A stretch of 7,662 nt of DNA from an uncultured Rhizobiaceae group bacterium (GTDB lineage Bacteria > Pseudomonadota > Alphaproteobacteria > Rhizobiales > Rhizobiaceae). This document shows, piece after piece, positions 1 through 7,548 of this stretch. The stretch covers positions 1 through 7,662 of the forward strand of contig CALFBU010000342.1 of NCBI GenBank assembly GCA_937951455.1, read 5' to 3'. Positions within the stretch are counted from its first letter, which is position 1; every line of letters starts with the position of its first letter. The notes below the pieces were generated by a model that searched no databases, was not told where the DNA came from, and saw nothing but the letters and a program-made list of their open reading frames with translations. The position numbers and the translations under genes are program-made.

Positions 1-1
1 T

Positions 2-739
2 GTCGCCATCATGGACGGCATCGTCATGGGTGGCGGCGTCGGTATATCAGCGCATGGCTCACACCGTATCGTCACAGAAAATACCATGTTCGCCATGCCA
101 GAATGTGGCATCGGACTGGTGCCTGACGTGGGCGGCAATTATTTTCTGTCACGCGCCCAAGGGTCAATTGGCGAATATTTGGGCGCGACTGGTGCAAGGT
201 TAAACGCTTCAGATTGCATCTATGCAGGCATCGCAGATCGTTTTGTGCCTGAAGACGAAATAGGCCAATTCATCGAGCAATTGCAACAAACTGGCGACAC
301 CGCCTGCATAGAAGAATTCGCCAGAGAATGCATTCCAGGCGACCTCGCACTCAATCAAAAAACCATCGACACGCATTTTTCAAAATCCAGCGCAGTTGAG
401 ATCATCAATTCACTGGAAGCTGATGGTGATGATTGGGAATTTAATGCAGCAAAACTCATGCGCCGCAATTGCCCGCTATCCGTTGCATGCGCGGTCGAAA
501 TTGTACGCGAAGCACGAGAAGCACAAACAATCGAAGACATCCTGAAACTCGAATACCGTTTCACCCATCGCTCCATGGAGCATGGCGATTTTCTCGAAGG
601 CATTCGAGCCCAGATTATTGATAAAGACCGGAAGCCAAATTGGAACCCTTCGACGTTAGAAGAATTGACTCAAGATAAAATCAATTCAATGCTAACATCA
701 CTTGGCACGGAAGAACTCACATTTCAGGAGAATACATAA
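2..739 (+). CDS. 3-hydroxyisobutyryl-CoA hydrolase, 3' part (5' end outside window)
   Basis: This is the C-terminal 245 residues of a crotonase-fold thioesterase that hydrolyses 3-hydroxyisobutyryl-CoA to free 3-hydroxyisobutyrate in the cytoplasm, during valine catabolism. The frame is open from base 2, so the start lies to the left; the family is about 350 residues, so roughly 100 are missing. The oxyanion-hole stretch GIVMGGGVGIS sits at 17-49. The MPECGIGLVPDVGG block carries the Glu (codon 101-103) and Asp (codon 125-127), eight residues apart. They match the catalytic pair of human HIBCH (Glu169/Asp177) and separate this enzyme from plain enoyl-CoA hydratases. The C-terminal signature DFLEGIRAQIIDKDRKPNW (from 587) is also typical of hydrolases. 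The stop codon abuts the mmsB start, and the mmsB ribosome site (AGGAG, 726-730) lies inside this gene. An enoyl-CoA hydratase/isomerase label is the usual misannotation. Confidence 0.93.
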   Translation, partial: VAIMDGIVMGGGVGISAHGSHRIVTENTMFAMPECGIGLVPDVGGNYFLSRAQGSIGEYLGATGARLNASDCIYAGIADRFVPEDEIGQFIEQLQQTGDTACIEEFARECIPGDLALNQKTIDTHFSKSSAVEIINSLEADGDDWEFNAAKLMRRNCPLSVACAVEIVREAREAQTIEDILKLEYRFTHRSMEHGDFLEGIRAQIIDKDRKPNWNPSTLEELTQDKINSMLTSLGTEELTFQENT

Positions 740-1627
740 ATGGCGACTATCGGATTTATCGGACTGGGCAACATGGGGCTACCCATGGCCAAAAATCTGG
801 TTAAAGCAGGCCATGAAGTGTTGGGCTTTGATGCTTCACCCGACATTCTGCATGAAGCAAAACTGGCGGACATCATTACATGCGCAACAGCAGCAGACGC
901 AGCAGCCGAAGCGGAAGCACTCATCACCATGCTACCGAACGGAGAAATTCTACTCTCCGTGATGGAAGAGGTTCTACCCGTTACGCCAAAGGGTGCGTTA
1001 CTAATCGATTGTTCAACAGTTGATGTTGACAGTGCCAAAACTTTTCATTCACAAGCAAAAGCAGCAGGTCTTGGCTCAATCGATGCTCCGGTTTCCGGCG
1101 GCATTGGCGGCGCAGAGGGAGGCACGCTTACCTTCATGATTGGCGGCTCTGAAACAGACTGCAAACGCGCTAATCCTTACCTACATATCATGGGAGCCAA
1201 GCAAGTGCGTTGCGGTGAAGGTAGCGCTGGTCAGGCTGCCAAAATTTGTAACAACATGCTTCTTGCCACAACCATGATTGGCGTGGGCGAGGCTTTTTCT
1301 CTGGGCAAAAAACTGGGTCTTGATCCGCAAGCCTTATACGACGTCATGTCGACTTCTTCCGGCTCTTGCTGGTCCATCAATACCTATTGCCCGGTGCCGG
1401 GCGTTGGCCCAACCTCACCTGCTGATAATGATTACAAACCTGGCTTTGCTTCTTCACTGATGATCAAGGATGCAAGCCTTGCGCAAGTTGCAGCAGATTC
1501 AAGCGGACAGGCAACACCCATGGGATCACGAGCGCTGGAACTTTATAAAGAGTTTGCTGCGCAGAGTGATGAAGACATGGATTTCTCAGGTATCATCACC
1601 TGGCTTGAAACCTTAAACAGAGGCTAA
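740..1627 (+). CDS. mmsB: 3-hydroxyisobutyrate dehydrogenase
   Basis: This 295-residue protein is an NAD-dependent beta-hydroxyacid dehydrogenase that oxidises 3-hydroxyisobutyrate to methylmalonate semialdehyde, the step after the hydrolase encoded just upstream. The N-terminal Rossmann domain begins with GFIGLGNMG (residues 5-13), giving the GxGxxG dinucleotide loop. DAPVSGG (115-121) is the family substrate-binding segment. [12 protein letters not shown] (161-172) contains the conserved catalytic Lys168 and Asn172. The all-helical C-terminal domain includes the conserved MIKD (241-244). The length is normal for the family and no residue appears to be missing. The ATG directly follows the upstream TAA and is preceded by AGGAG at 726-730, nine bases away, which fixes the start. 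Related tartronate semialdehyde reductases share the fold, but the valine-pathway neighbours favour MmsB. Confidence 0.94.
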   Translation: MATIGFIGLGNMGLPMAKNLVKAGHEVLGFDASPDILHEAKLADIITCATAADAAAEAEALITMLPNGEILLSVMEEVLPVTPKGALLIDCSTVDVDSAKTFHSQAKAAGLGSIDAPVSGGIGGAEGGTLTFMIGGSETDCKRANPYLHIMGAKQVRCGEGSAGQAAKICNNMLLATTMIGVGEAFSLGKKLGLDPQALYDVMSTSSGSCWSINTYCPVPGVGPTSPADNDYKPGFASSLMIKDASLAQVAADSSGQATPMGSRALELYKEFAAQSDEDMDFSGIITWLETLNRG

Positions 1628-1629
1628 TC

Positions 1630-2400
1630 ATGAGCGACGTCGTATTATCAGAAAAAAGAGGCAATGTCGGCCTTATCACCATCAACCGCCCAGAAGCGCT
1701 GAATGCGGTTAATACTGCGGTCATGGATGGTATCATCGCACACACCAAAATTTTTGATGAAGATACAGAAATCGGTTGCATCGTTATCACAGGCGAAGGC
1801 AAGGCCTTCATCGCGGGTGCTGATATCAAGGAAATGCAGGAAAAATCCTACATGGACATGTTCCTGGCCGACAAGCAATCGCAGTGGGAAGGCTTTGCCA
1901 ATACGCGCACTCCCATCATTGCAGCGGTAAACGGCTTTGCGCTTGGTGGCGGCTGCGAACTGGCAATGATGTGCGACATGATTTTTGCTTCCGACAAAGC
2001 CAAGTTCGGCCAACCGGAAATCAAGCTCGGCGTCACACCGGGCTGGGGTGGCTCTCAGCGGTTGACCAGAGCCCTTGGCAAGGCAAAAGCCATGGATTTG
2101 ATTTTGACAGGTCGCATGATGGACGCGGAAGAAGCCGAACGCTCAGGCCTTGTTGCGCGCATTATCCCTGCTGATGATCTAATGGCCGAGACCATGAAAA
2201 CCGCAGAGGAAATTGCAGGCTATTCAACACCATCTGTTTACATCGCCAAGGAACAGGTAAACCGTGCCTTTGAAACAACCCTCAACGAAGGATTACGTTT
2301 CGAACGCCGCACGTTCTATTCGCTCTTTGCGACAGAAGATCAAACCGAAGGCATGGCTGCATTTGCAGAAAAGCGTAAGCCTGACTTCAAGAATAAGTAA
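1630..2400 (+). CDS. Enoyl-CoA hydratase (probably methacrylyl-CoA/crotonyl-CoA hydratase)
   Basis: This complete 256-residue crotonase adds water to 2-enoyl-CoA thioesters; in this setting methacrylyl-CoA from isobutyryl-CoA is the likely substrate. [11 protein letters not shown] (59-69) and [16 protein letters not shown] (101-116) form the CoA site and oxyanion hole. Both catalytic glutamates of true hydratases are present: Glu110 in GGCELAMM and Glu130 in GQPEIKLG. They are 20 residues apart, as in rat mitochondrial hydratase (Glu144/Glu164). [18 protein letters not shown] (145-162) and the helical C-terminus are canonical. The gene starts two bases after mmsB stops, with AGAGG at 1619-1623 as ribosome site. 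Substrate choice cannot be read from the sequence: a broad short-chain hydratase serving fatty-acid and isoleucine oxidation too is equally possible. Confidence 0.92.
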   Translation: MSDVVLSEKRGNVGLITINRPEALNAVNTAVMDGIIAHTKIFDEDTEIGCIVITGEGKAFIAGADIKEMQEKSYMDMFLADKQSQWEGFANTRTPIIAAVNGFALGGGCELAMMCDMIFASDKAKFGQPEIKLGVTPGWGGSQRLTRALGKAKAMDLILTGRMMDAEEAERSGLVARIIPADDLMAETMKTAEEIAGYSTPSVYIAKEQVNRAFETTLNEGLRFERRTFYSLFATEDQTEGMAAFAEKRKPDFKNK

Positions 2401-2410
2401 GAAACCCTGT

Positions 2411-2418
2411 GAGGGGGA
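2411..2418 (+). promoter_or_regulatory. Strong ribosome binding site of pccB
   Basis: The 24-nt gap between the hydratase gene and pccB holds GAGGGGGA, an unusually G-rich Shine-Dalgarno sequence ending six bases before the pccB ATG. It is the most purine-rich ribosome site seen in the operon and fixes the ATG at 2425 as the start. No promoter or terminator is visible in this short gap. Confidence 0.7.
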
Positions 2419-2424
2419 GATAAA

Positions 2425-3957
2425 ATGACAAACGTATTACAAGAACTTGAAACACGACGCGATCAAGCAAGACAAGGTGGCGGCGAAAAACGCATCGCCT
2501 CACAACATGCCAAGGGCAAACTGACCGCCCGTGAGCGCATTGAGATTTTACTCGATGAAGGTTCGTTCGAAGAATACGACATGTTTGTCGCCCACCGCTG
2601 CACAGAGTTTGGCATGGAAGAAACCAAATTCTCAGGCGATGGCGTAGTGACCGGCTGGGGCACGGTTAACGGCCGCATGACTTATGTCTACTCCCAAGAC
2701 TTCACGGTTTTTGGCGGTTCACTATCAGAGACCAACGCCAAGAAAATCATCAAGATTATGGAAATGGCCATGAAAAACGGCGCGCCGATTATCGGCCTTA
2801 ACGATTCAGGTGGCGCACGCATTCAGGAAGGCGTGGCATCCCTTGGCGGTTACGCGGACATTTTCCAGATGAACACACTGGCAAGTGGTGTTGTCCCGCA
2901 AATCTCCATGATCATGGGCCCTTGCGCAGGTGGCGCGGTTTACTCCCCAGCGATTACAGACTTCATCTTCATGGTGCGCGATTCATCCTACATGTTCGTC
3001 ACAGGCCCGGACGTTGTAAAAACCGTAACCAATGAAATCGTCACCGCAGAAGAATTGGGCGGCGCAAAAACCCACACGTCAAAATCCTCTGTCGCAGATG
3101 ATGCCTTTGACAATGATGTGGAGGCGCTTTCAGCTCTTCGCAGGTTTATCGACTTCCTGCCACTCAACAATCGCGAAAAGCCACCTGTCCAGCCTTTCTA
3201 TGACTCAATTGGCCGTCAGGATAAATCCCTCGATACCCTCATTCCCGACAATCCAAACAAGCCTTACGACATTAAAGAGTTGGTTTATAAAATTGCAGAC
3301 GAAGGTGATTTTTTCGAAATCCAACCCGATTTTGCGAAAAACATCGTCACCGGCTTCATACGCATTGAAGGTTCAACCGTGGGCGTTGTGGCGAACCAGC
3401 CGCTGGTATTGGCAGGCGTATTGGACATCAACGCATCACGCAAGGCAGCTCGCTTCGTGCGCTTCTGCGATTGCTTTAACATTCCAATCCTGACCCTTGT
3501 CGACGTGCCAGGTTTCTTGCCGGGCACAGCGCAAGAATATGGCGGCGTCATCAAGCACGGTGCAAAACTCTTGTTTGCCTATGGTGAAGCGACCGTTCCA
3601 AAAGTAACGCTCATCACCCGCAAGGCCTACGGCGGCGCTTACGATGTTATGGCCTCCAAACACTTGCGCGGAGACGTCAACTACGCATGGCCATCGGCAG
3701 AAATTGCCGTGATGGGCGCAAAGGGTGCTACCGAAATTCTCTACCGCTCCGAACTGGACGACCCGGACAAAATTGCCGAACGCACCAAGGAATACGAAGA
3801 CCGTTTTGCCAATCCATTCGTGGCTGCAGAAATGGGCTTCATCGACGACGTCATACGCCCACGCAACACCAGAAAACGCCTAGCCAGCGCCTTCGCCTCG
3901 CTTCGAAACAAGGACTTGAAAAATCCCTGGAAGAAGCATGACAATATTCCGTTGTGA
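2425..3957 (+). CDS. pccB: Propionyl-CoA carboxylase beta (carboxyltransferase) subunit
   Basis: This 510-residue biotin-dependent carboxyltransferase moves CO2 from carboxybiotin (on PccA) to propionyl-CoA, making (S)-methylmalonyl-CoA; the known holoenzyme is an alpha6-beta6 complex. The N-terminal half has the [20 protein letters not shown] start (31-50), [10 protein letters not shown] (128-137) and [12 protein letters not shown] (165-176). The C-terminal half has [15 protein letters not shown] (360-374) and [16 protein letters not shown] (399-414). The glycine-rich turns supply the oxyanion holes for acyl-CoA and biotin. Asp407 aligns with Asp422 of Streptomyces coelicolor PccB, a residue shown to favour propionyl- over acetyl-CoA. 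Length and motifs are normal. The stop codon overlaps a possible GTG start of the next gene (GTGA). Methylcrotonyl-CoA and acyl-CoA carboxylase beta chains are relatives, but the sequence pattern and the linked pccA make PccB firm. Confidence 0.97.
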   Translation: MTNVLQELETRRDQARQGGGEKRIASQHAKGKLTARERIEILLDEGSFEEYDMFVAHRCTEFGMEETKFSGDGVVTGWGTVNGRMTYVYSQDFTVFGGSLSETNAKKIIKIMEMAMKNGAPIIGLNDSGGARIQEGVASLGGYADIFQMNTLASGVVPQISMIMGPCAGGAVYSPAITDFIFMVRDSSYMFVTGPDVVKTVTNEIVTAEELGGAKTHTSKSSVADDAFDNDVEALSALRRFIDFLPLNNREKPPVQPFYDSIGRQDKSLDTLIPDNPNKPYDIKELVYKIADEGDFFEIQPDFAKNIVTGFIRIEGSTVGVVANQPLVLAGVLDINASRKAARFVRFCDCFNIPILTLVDVPGFLPGTAQEYGGVIKHGAKLLFAYGEATVPKVTLITRKAYGGAYDVMASKHLRGDVNYAWPSAEIAVMGAKGATEILYRSELDDPDKIAERTKEYEDRFANPFVAAEMGFIDDVIRPRNTRKRLASAFASLRNKDLKNPWKKHDNIPL

Positions 3958-3965
3958 TTTGTAAA

Positions 3966-4580
3966 ATGAAATTTCTATTCGCGCCAATTCTTGCAATCAT
4001 CCTTGGGTTCACAAGCCTGCAAGCCCACGCCCAAATCTCAACGCGTCCTGCGCCGATGTGGGAGGACTATAAGAAAACCGCGCTTGATATTCAAAGCGAC
4101 AAGGATTTTGTCAAACAGGCGACCGAACTGGCCGGTGGCGATGCGGCGCGGGCTGCTGCTTCCCTTGTTCAGATCGGCTGGCAGCGTATTGGCGAGGGTG
4201 ACCCGAACCATGCCATTCGCGCGTTCAATCAGGCATGGCTCATTGAAGCGGAGAATCCAAGCGTCTTTTGGGGTTTTGCGGTTGCCGCACACATTCGAAA
4301 TGACGAACTTAAAATAGTGAGCCGCTGGTTCAATCGCACAAGGCAATTGATTGCACTCAAAGGACTGCCTGAAAATCATCGCCTTGAAGCGGATGAAGCG
4401 CGCGTTTTGGCAGAGCGCGGCGAACACGAAAAAGCAAAAGCCTTATTTGAAAAAGCGCTGACCATTGAACCCGATTACATCCCCGCCCACATCGGCATGA
4501 TCAACGTCGCGGGCGAACTGGGCGACACAGAATTAAAAGACAAACATCAAAAACTACATGACGAGTTGGTAAAAGGATAA
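3966..4580 (+). CDS. Secreted TPR-repeat protein of unknown function
   Basis: From ATG 3966 the product is 204 residues. A typical Sec signal peptide (short KF start, hydrophobic core FAPILAIILGF) ends at AHA-Q, with predicted cleavage after residue 22, so the mature protein should be periplasmic; there is no lipobox. The rest is helical and resembles tetratricopeptide repeats at about 64-97, 98-131 and 139-172. The third, with RGEHEKAKALFEKALTIEPD, is the clearest. TPRs bind proteins, so a scaffold or chaperone-like role is possible, but no function is recognised. The gene lies between pccB and the membrane-protein gene with almost no spacing. A GTG at 3954, overlapping the pccB stop, would add MICK and is an alternative start by translational coupling; neither start has a clear ribosome site. 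Its partner is probably the next gene rather than the cytoplasmic carboxylase; that is inference. Confidence 0.82.
   Translation: MKFLFAPILAIILGFTSLQAHAQISTRPAPMWEDYKKTALDIQSDKDFVKQATELAGGDAARAAASLVQIGWQRIGEGDPNHAIRAFNQAWLIEAENPSVFWGFAVAAHIRNDELKIVSRWFNRTRQLIALKGLPENHRLEADEARVLAERGEHEKAKALFEKALTIEPDYIPAHIGMINVAGELGDTELKDKHQKLHDELVKG
4572..4577 (+). promoter_or_regulatory. Ribosome binding site fixing ATG 4585
   Basis: AAAGGA lies in the last codons of the TPR gene, seven bases before ATG 4585. This spacing favours the ATG over the in-frame TTG at 4582 as the start of the membrane-protein gene. Confidence 0.6.
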
Positions 4581-4584
4581 TTTG

Positions 4585-4959
4585 ATGGCATTTGACCCAC
4601 TTTGGATATGGTGTGCATGTGTGGCTTCGGCTGCAACATGTCTGCTTCATGTTTTTGTAGGTGGCGCATCAACCGCAAAACCCTTACTGGAAAGCAATTT
4701 AGGCACTGTCTCGAAATATACCAATTACTATTGTTGGCATTTGGTCACCATTACACTGGCAGCAATGTCCATTGCATATCTGGTTGCAGCATTATCACCT
4801 GATGCTTGGGAACTCGCCATTGCCGCAACCCTACTCGCTGGCTTATTCGCACTTTGGAGCATTACGCTCAACCTGATCAAGAAAACACATCCGCTAGCCC
4901 TGCCACAGTGGATTTTATTCATACCAATTACAATTTTTGGAATTCTGGGAATCGCATAA
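4585..4959 (+). CDS. Small four-helix inner-membrane protein, unknown function
   Basis: The product is 124 residues and very hydrophobic, with four likely transmembrane helices at about 6-27, 50-70, 75-97 and 105-124. There is no separate signal peptide. The short loops carry few charges, and the LIKKTH turn after helix 3 (about 97-102) suggests that this loop faces the cytoplasm, so both termini would do likewise if the count of four is right. His22 within helix 1 (LLHVFVGG) and His52 at the start of helix 2 (YCWHLVT) are the only notable polar groups in or near the bilayer. I do not recognise the family. The gene begins four bases after the TPR gene and ends one base before pccA, so it is transcribed with the carboxylase genes. 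A membrane partner for the secreted TPR protein, or a transporter-like or sensor role, would fit but none is shown. Confidence 0.78.
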   Translation: MAFDPLWIWCACVASAATCLLHVFVGGASTAKPLLESNLGTVSKYTNYYCWHLVTITLAAMSIAYLVAALSPDAWELAIAATLLAGLFALWSITLNLIKKTHPLALPQWILFIPITIFGILGIA

Positions 4960-4960
4960 C

Positions 4961-6964
4961 ATGTTCAAGAAAATACTCATCGCAAACCGTGGCGAAATCG
5001 CTTGCCGTGTCATTAAAACCGCCAAGAAAATGGGCATTAAAACTGTTGCCGTTTATTCAGATGCGGATGCCAATGCGCTTCATGTGAAAATGGCAGACGA
5101 GGCCGTTCATATTGGCCCGCCCCCTGCCAATGAATCCTACATCGTCATCGACAAAATCATGGATGCCATCAAGCAAACAGGCGCGGAGGCTGTGCATCCG
5201 GGTTATGGCTTCCTCTCTGAAAATCCAAAATTTGCCGAAGCACTCAAAAAAGCAAAAGTAGCCTTCATCGGCCCACCGGTCGGCGCGATTGAAGCCATGG
5301 GTGACAAGATCACCTCCAAGAAATTGGCTCAGGAAGCAGGTGTCTCCACCGTTCCCGGCCATATGGGCCTCATCGAAGATGCGGAGGAAGCCGTCAAAAT
5401 CTCCAAGGAAATCGGCTACCCAGTTATGATCAAGGCATCTGCTGGCGGCGGCGGCAAGGGCATGCGCATTGCATGGAATGATGAAGACGCGCGCGAGGGT
5501 TTCCAGTCTTCCAAGAACGAAGCCAAAAACTCTTTTGGCGATGACCGTATCTTCATTGAAAAATTCGTTACCCAACCGCGCCACATCGAAATTCAGGTCT
5601 TGGGCGACAATCACGGCAACTGTATTTATCTGGGCGAGCGCGAATGCTCCATCCAGCGCCGCAACCAAAAGGTAATCGAGGAAGCCCCTTCCCCGTTCCT
5701 GGATGAAAAAACCCGCAAAGCCATGGGTGAACAGGCTGCGGCACTTGCCAAGGCAGTGGATTATTCTTCTGCTGGCACGGTTGAGTTTATCGTCGATGGC
5801 GACAAGAAGTTCTACTTCTTGGAGATGAACACCCGCCTGCAAGTGGAACACCCTGTGACCGAACTCATCACAGGCGTTGACCTCGTCGAGCAGATGATCC
5901 GCGCTGCCAACAATGAAGTGCTTTCCATCAAACAAGAAGATGTAAAGCTGAACGGCTGGGCGATTGAAAGCAGACTTTACGCAGAAGATCCTTACCGCAA
6001 TTTCCTGCCATCCATCGGCCGCCTGACCCGCTATCGCCCACCAGCAGAGGGTACGTCAAAAGACGGTACAATCGTTCGAAATGATACAGGTGTATTTGAA
6101 GGTGGCGAGATCTCGATGTTCTATGATCCGATGATCGCGAAACTCTGCACGTGGGGCGAAGATCGTTCAATCGCAATTCACGCCATGCGCGAAGCACTCG
6201 ACGGTTTTGAAGTCGAAGGCATTGGCCACAACTTGCCCTTCCTCTCTGCCGTGATGGATCATGAAAAATTTTGCTCAGGCAACATCACCACTGCCTTCAT
6301 CGAAGAAGAATATCCGGACGGATTCAAGGGCGTGACCATTGGTGAGGAAGGCCAGAAGAAACTGGCTGCAGCAGCAGGCGTTCTCAACATGATTTGTGAA
6401 CTGCGTCGCACAAGACTTTCTGGTGCTCTGGTCAACCACAAACGTAAGGTCGGCAAACATTGGGTCGCGGTGATTGATGGCAATCAAATTCCGCTTAAAC
6501 TCAAAAAGCTGAAAAACGAAGGCGCTACGGTTAAAGTCGCAGGCGAAAAGACCAAGGTAAAAACGGATTGGCGCCCGGGGCAATCCCTGGCCATCGTGCG
6601 TGTCGGCAAGGAAGAATTGAAACTCAAGATCGACCGCACCAATACAGGCTTTCGCATCCGCTGGCGCGGCGCAGAAATGGACATCAAGGTCCTCACCAAA
6701 AAGCAGGCTGAATACCTCGCCATGATGCCTGAAAAAATAGCTGCAGACATGTCAAACTTCCTGCTATGCCCAATGCCAGGCCTCGTCGTCTCCATCAATG
6801 TGGAAGAAGGTGAAGAAGTCCAGGAAGGCCAAGCGCTGGCCACCGTAGAAGCCATGAAAATGGAAAATATTTTACGCGCCGAGAAGAAGTGTAAAATATC
6901 AAAAATCAACGCCAAAGCAGGTGATAGCCTAGCACTGGATGATGTGATTATGGAGTTTGAATGA
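4961..6964 (+). CDS. pccA: Propionyl-CoA carboxylase alpha subunit (biotin carboxylase + biotin carrier)
   Basis: The 667-residue protein carboxylates its own biotin with ATP and bicarbonate and delivers CO2 to PccB. The biotin carboxylase part (1 to about 450) starts with KKILIANRGEIACRVI and has the ATP loop AGGGGKGM (161-168). Catalytic residues fall at or within one position of E. coli AccC numbering: Lys116, Lys158, His208, Glu275, Glu288, Asn290, Arg292, Glu296 and Arg338. A linker resembling the PCC BT domain (about 475-590) follows. The biotinyl domain carries EAMKMEN, with biotin on Lys633, 34 residues from the end as usual. ATG 4961 lies one base after the preceding stop, with TGGGA at 4946-4950 as ribosome site. 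An upstream in-frame TTG (4937) would only add eight unrelated residues. The stop overlaps the next gene by four bases. The C-terminus is intact, so the AT-rich neighbour did not disrupt it. Confidence 0.97.
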   Translation: MFKKILIANRGEIACRVIKTAKKMGIKTVAVYSDADANALHVKMADEAVHIGPPPANESYIVIDKIMDAIKQTGAEAVHPGYGFLSENPKFAEALKKAKVAFIGPPVGAIEAMGDKITSKKLAQEAGVSTVPGHMGLIEDAEEAVKISKEIGYPVMIKASAGGGGKGMRIAWNDEDAREGFQSSKNEAKNSFGDDRIFIEKFVTQPRHIEIQVLGDNHGNCIYLGERECSIQRRNQKVIEEAPSPFLDEKTRKAMGEQAAALAKAVDYSSAGTVEFIVDGDKKFYFLEMNTRLQVEHPVTELITGVDLVEQMIRAANNEVLSIKQEDVKLNGWAIESRLYAEDPYRNFLPSIGRLTRYRPPAEGTSKDGTIVRNDTGVFEGGEISMFYDPMIAKLCTWGEDRSIAIHAMREALDGFEVEGIGHNLPFLSAVMDHEKFCSGNITTAFIEEEYPDGFKGVTIGEEGQKKLAAAAGVLNMICELRRTRLSGALVNHKRKVGKHWVAVIDGNQIPLKLKKLKNEGATVKVAGEKTKVKTDWRPGQSLAIVRVGKEELKLKIDRTNTGFRIRWRGAEMDIKVLTKKQAEYLAMMPEKIAADMSNFLLCPMPGLVVSINVEEGEEVQEGQALATVEAMKMENILRAEKKCKISKINAKAGDSLALDDVIMEFE

Positions 6965-7521
6965 AAACTAAACCGCAAAGAGATTTAGATTTTACTCCCT
7001 ATAATTTACCTGAAGAATATTTAACAGCCATTGGTATAGTTTCAACAGCTACTGCACAAACAGAAGACATTCTTCAAAATGCCATAGCAGGATTATTAAA
7101 AGTTGATATTGAAGTCGGTTGGGCAGTTACAACACATATGGCTAATCCATTAAGAGATAGTTGCCTTAGATCACTTGCAGAGATTCAAATTGACGACTTA
7201 GATACTCTAGATGAATTAGATTTGCTTTTAGATGATATTAAAGCGGCCTTCGCAAAAAGAAATAATATCGTACATAATTTGTGGTGCCACGATATAAATA
7301 CTAAAGAAATTTACACAGTGGTTACAAGCGCCAGAACTCGACTTGAAGTAGATATAACTAAGGTAGATCTGCAATCTATTGGTGAGGCCGCTACTTCAAT
7401 GTACACAGCTGGGATTAATTTACAAAATTTCTCATGGAAAATGAGTTGCTTCCAGACTTCCCACCACAAAACAGAGTTCGGGGACATAAGTCTAAGAAGG
7501 CTAGAAAGCAACGAAAAGTAA
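6961..7521 (+). CDS. AT-rich HEPN-like (RNxxxH) protein gene, probably frameshifted near its 3' end
   Basis: As read, this is 186 residues. The start overlaps the pccA stop (ATGA), with GGAG at 6952-6955 inside pccA, five bases upstream. The protein is mainly helical: a first helical region (about 13-47), an acidic helix (about 74-95), then AKRNNIVHNLWC (98-109). Arg100-Asn-Asn-Ile-Val-His105 fits the RNxxxH active-site motif of HEPN ribonucleases, which act in toxin-antitoxin, abortive-infection and RNA-processing systems. The HEPN call rests on this motif and its helical setting only. No nucleotidyltransferase antitoxin gene is next to it. GC is about 35%, far below the flanking operon, suggesting later acquisition. 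Residues 158-186 (Trp, Cys and His scattered) look out of character, while the -1 frame from 7431 gives a better tail ending at 7541. The protein may therefore be 193 residues originally and now altered. Its substrate and role are unknown. Confidence 0.72.
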   Translation: MKTKPQRDLDFTPYNLPEEYLTAIGIVSTATAQTEDILQNAIAGLLKVDIEVGWAVTTHMANPLRDSCLRSLAEIQIDDLDTLDELDLLLDDIKAAFAKRNNIVHNLWCHDINTKEIYTVVTSARTRLEVDITKVDLQSIGEAATSMYTAGINLQNFSWKMSCFQTSHHKTEFGDISLRRLESNEK

Positions 7522-7541
7522 ACAAACCTAAAAAGGAATAA
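7431..7541 (+). other. Alternative -1 frame C-terminus of the RNxxxH gene
   Basis: Reading -1 after codon TTC 7429-7431 gives Leu, then MENELLPDFPPQNRV, and a Lys/Arg-rich end (RGHKSKKARKQR and onward), with TAA at 7539-7541. Joined to residues 1-157 it yields LQNF-LMENELLPDFPP and 193 residues in all. A helix, a Pro-rich turn and a basic tail make a more natural end than the annotated frame. The shift point falls on A AAT TTC (7425-7431), which has the X XXY YYZ form of a -1 slippery heptamer. A one-base deletion from an ancestral TTTCTC or TTCCTC run explains it just as well. The ATG at 7434 could in principle start a separate 35-residue peptide, but no good ribosome site precedes it. Confidence 0.55.
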
Positions 7542-7548
7542 ATTCCTT
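7533..7548. repeat. Short inverted repeat (weak hairpin)
   Basis: AAGGAA and TTCCTT flank a TAAA loop, a perfect 6-bp arm pair. The loop contains the stop codon of the -1 frame (7539-7541). There is no U-tract directly after it and the stem is AT-rich, so this is not a convincing intrinsic terminator; at best it is a weak one. Confidence 0.35.

Noticed and set aside
888..925. Repetitive GCAGCAG-like stretch in mmsB
   Set aside because: It encodes an ordinary Ala/Glu-rich helix ([10 protein letters not shown]) of the Rossmann domain and is not an exact tandem repeat.
1648..2013. Minus-strand open frame of 121 codons inside the enoyl-CoA hydratase gene
   Set aside because: It lies opposite catalytic motifs of a clear gene, with no ribosome site or recognisable protein.
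3032..3493. + strand open frame of 153 codons inside pccB in another frame
   Set aside because: The translation is rich in Ser, Thr and Pro without recognisable structure, and the overlapping frame is unmistakably PccB.
4937..4960. Longer pccA start at TTG 4937
   Set aside because: It would add eight residues with no family match and overlap the membrane-protein gene; ATG 4961 gives the canonical N-terminus.
5057..5935. Long open frame (292 codons) on the minus strand inside pccA
   Set aside because: It is antisense to the conserved biotin carboxylase core, its translation resembles no family I know, and it arises from codon bias in the real gene.
7533..7548. Rho-independent terminator between the RNxxxH gene and the polymerase gene
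   Set aside because: The stem is short and AT-rich and the following bases are GCAATAATG rather than a T run.
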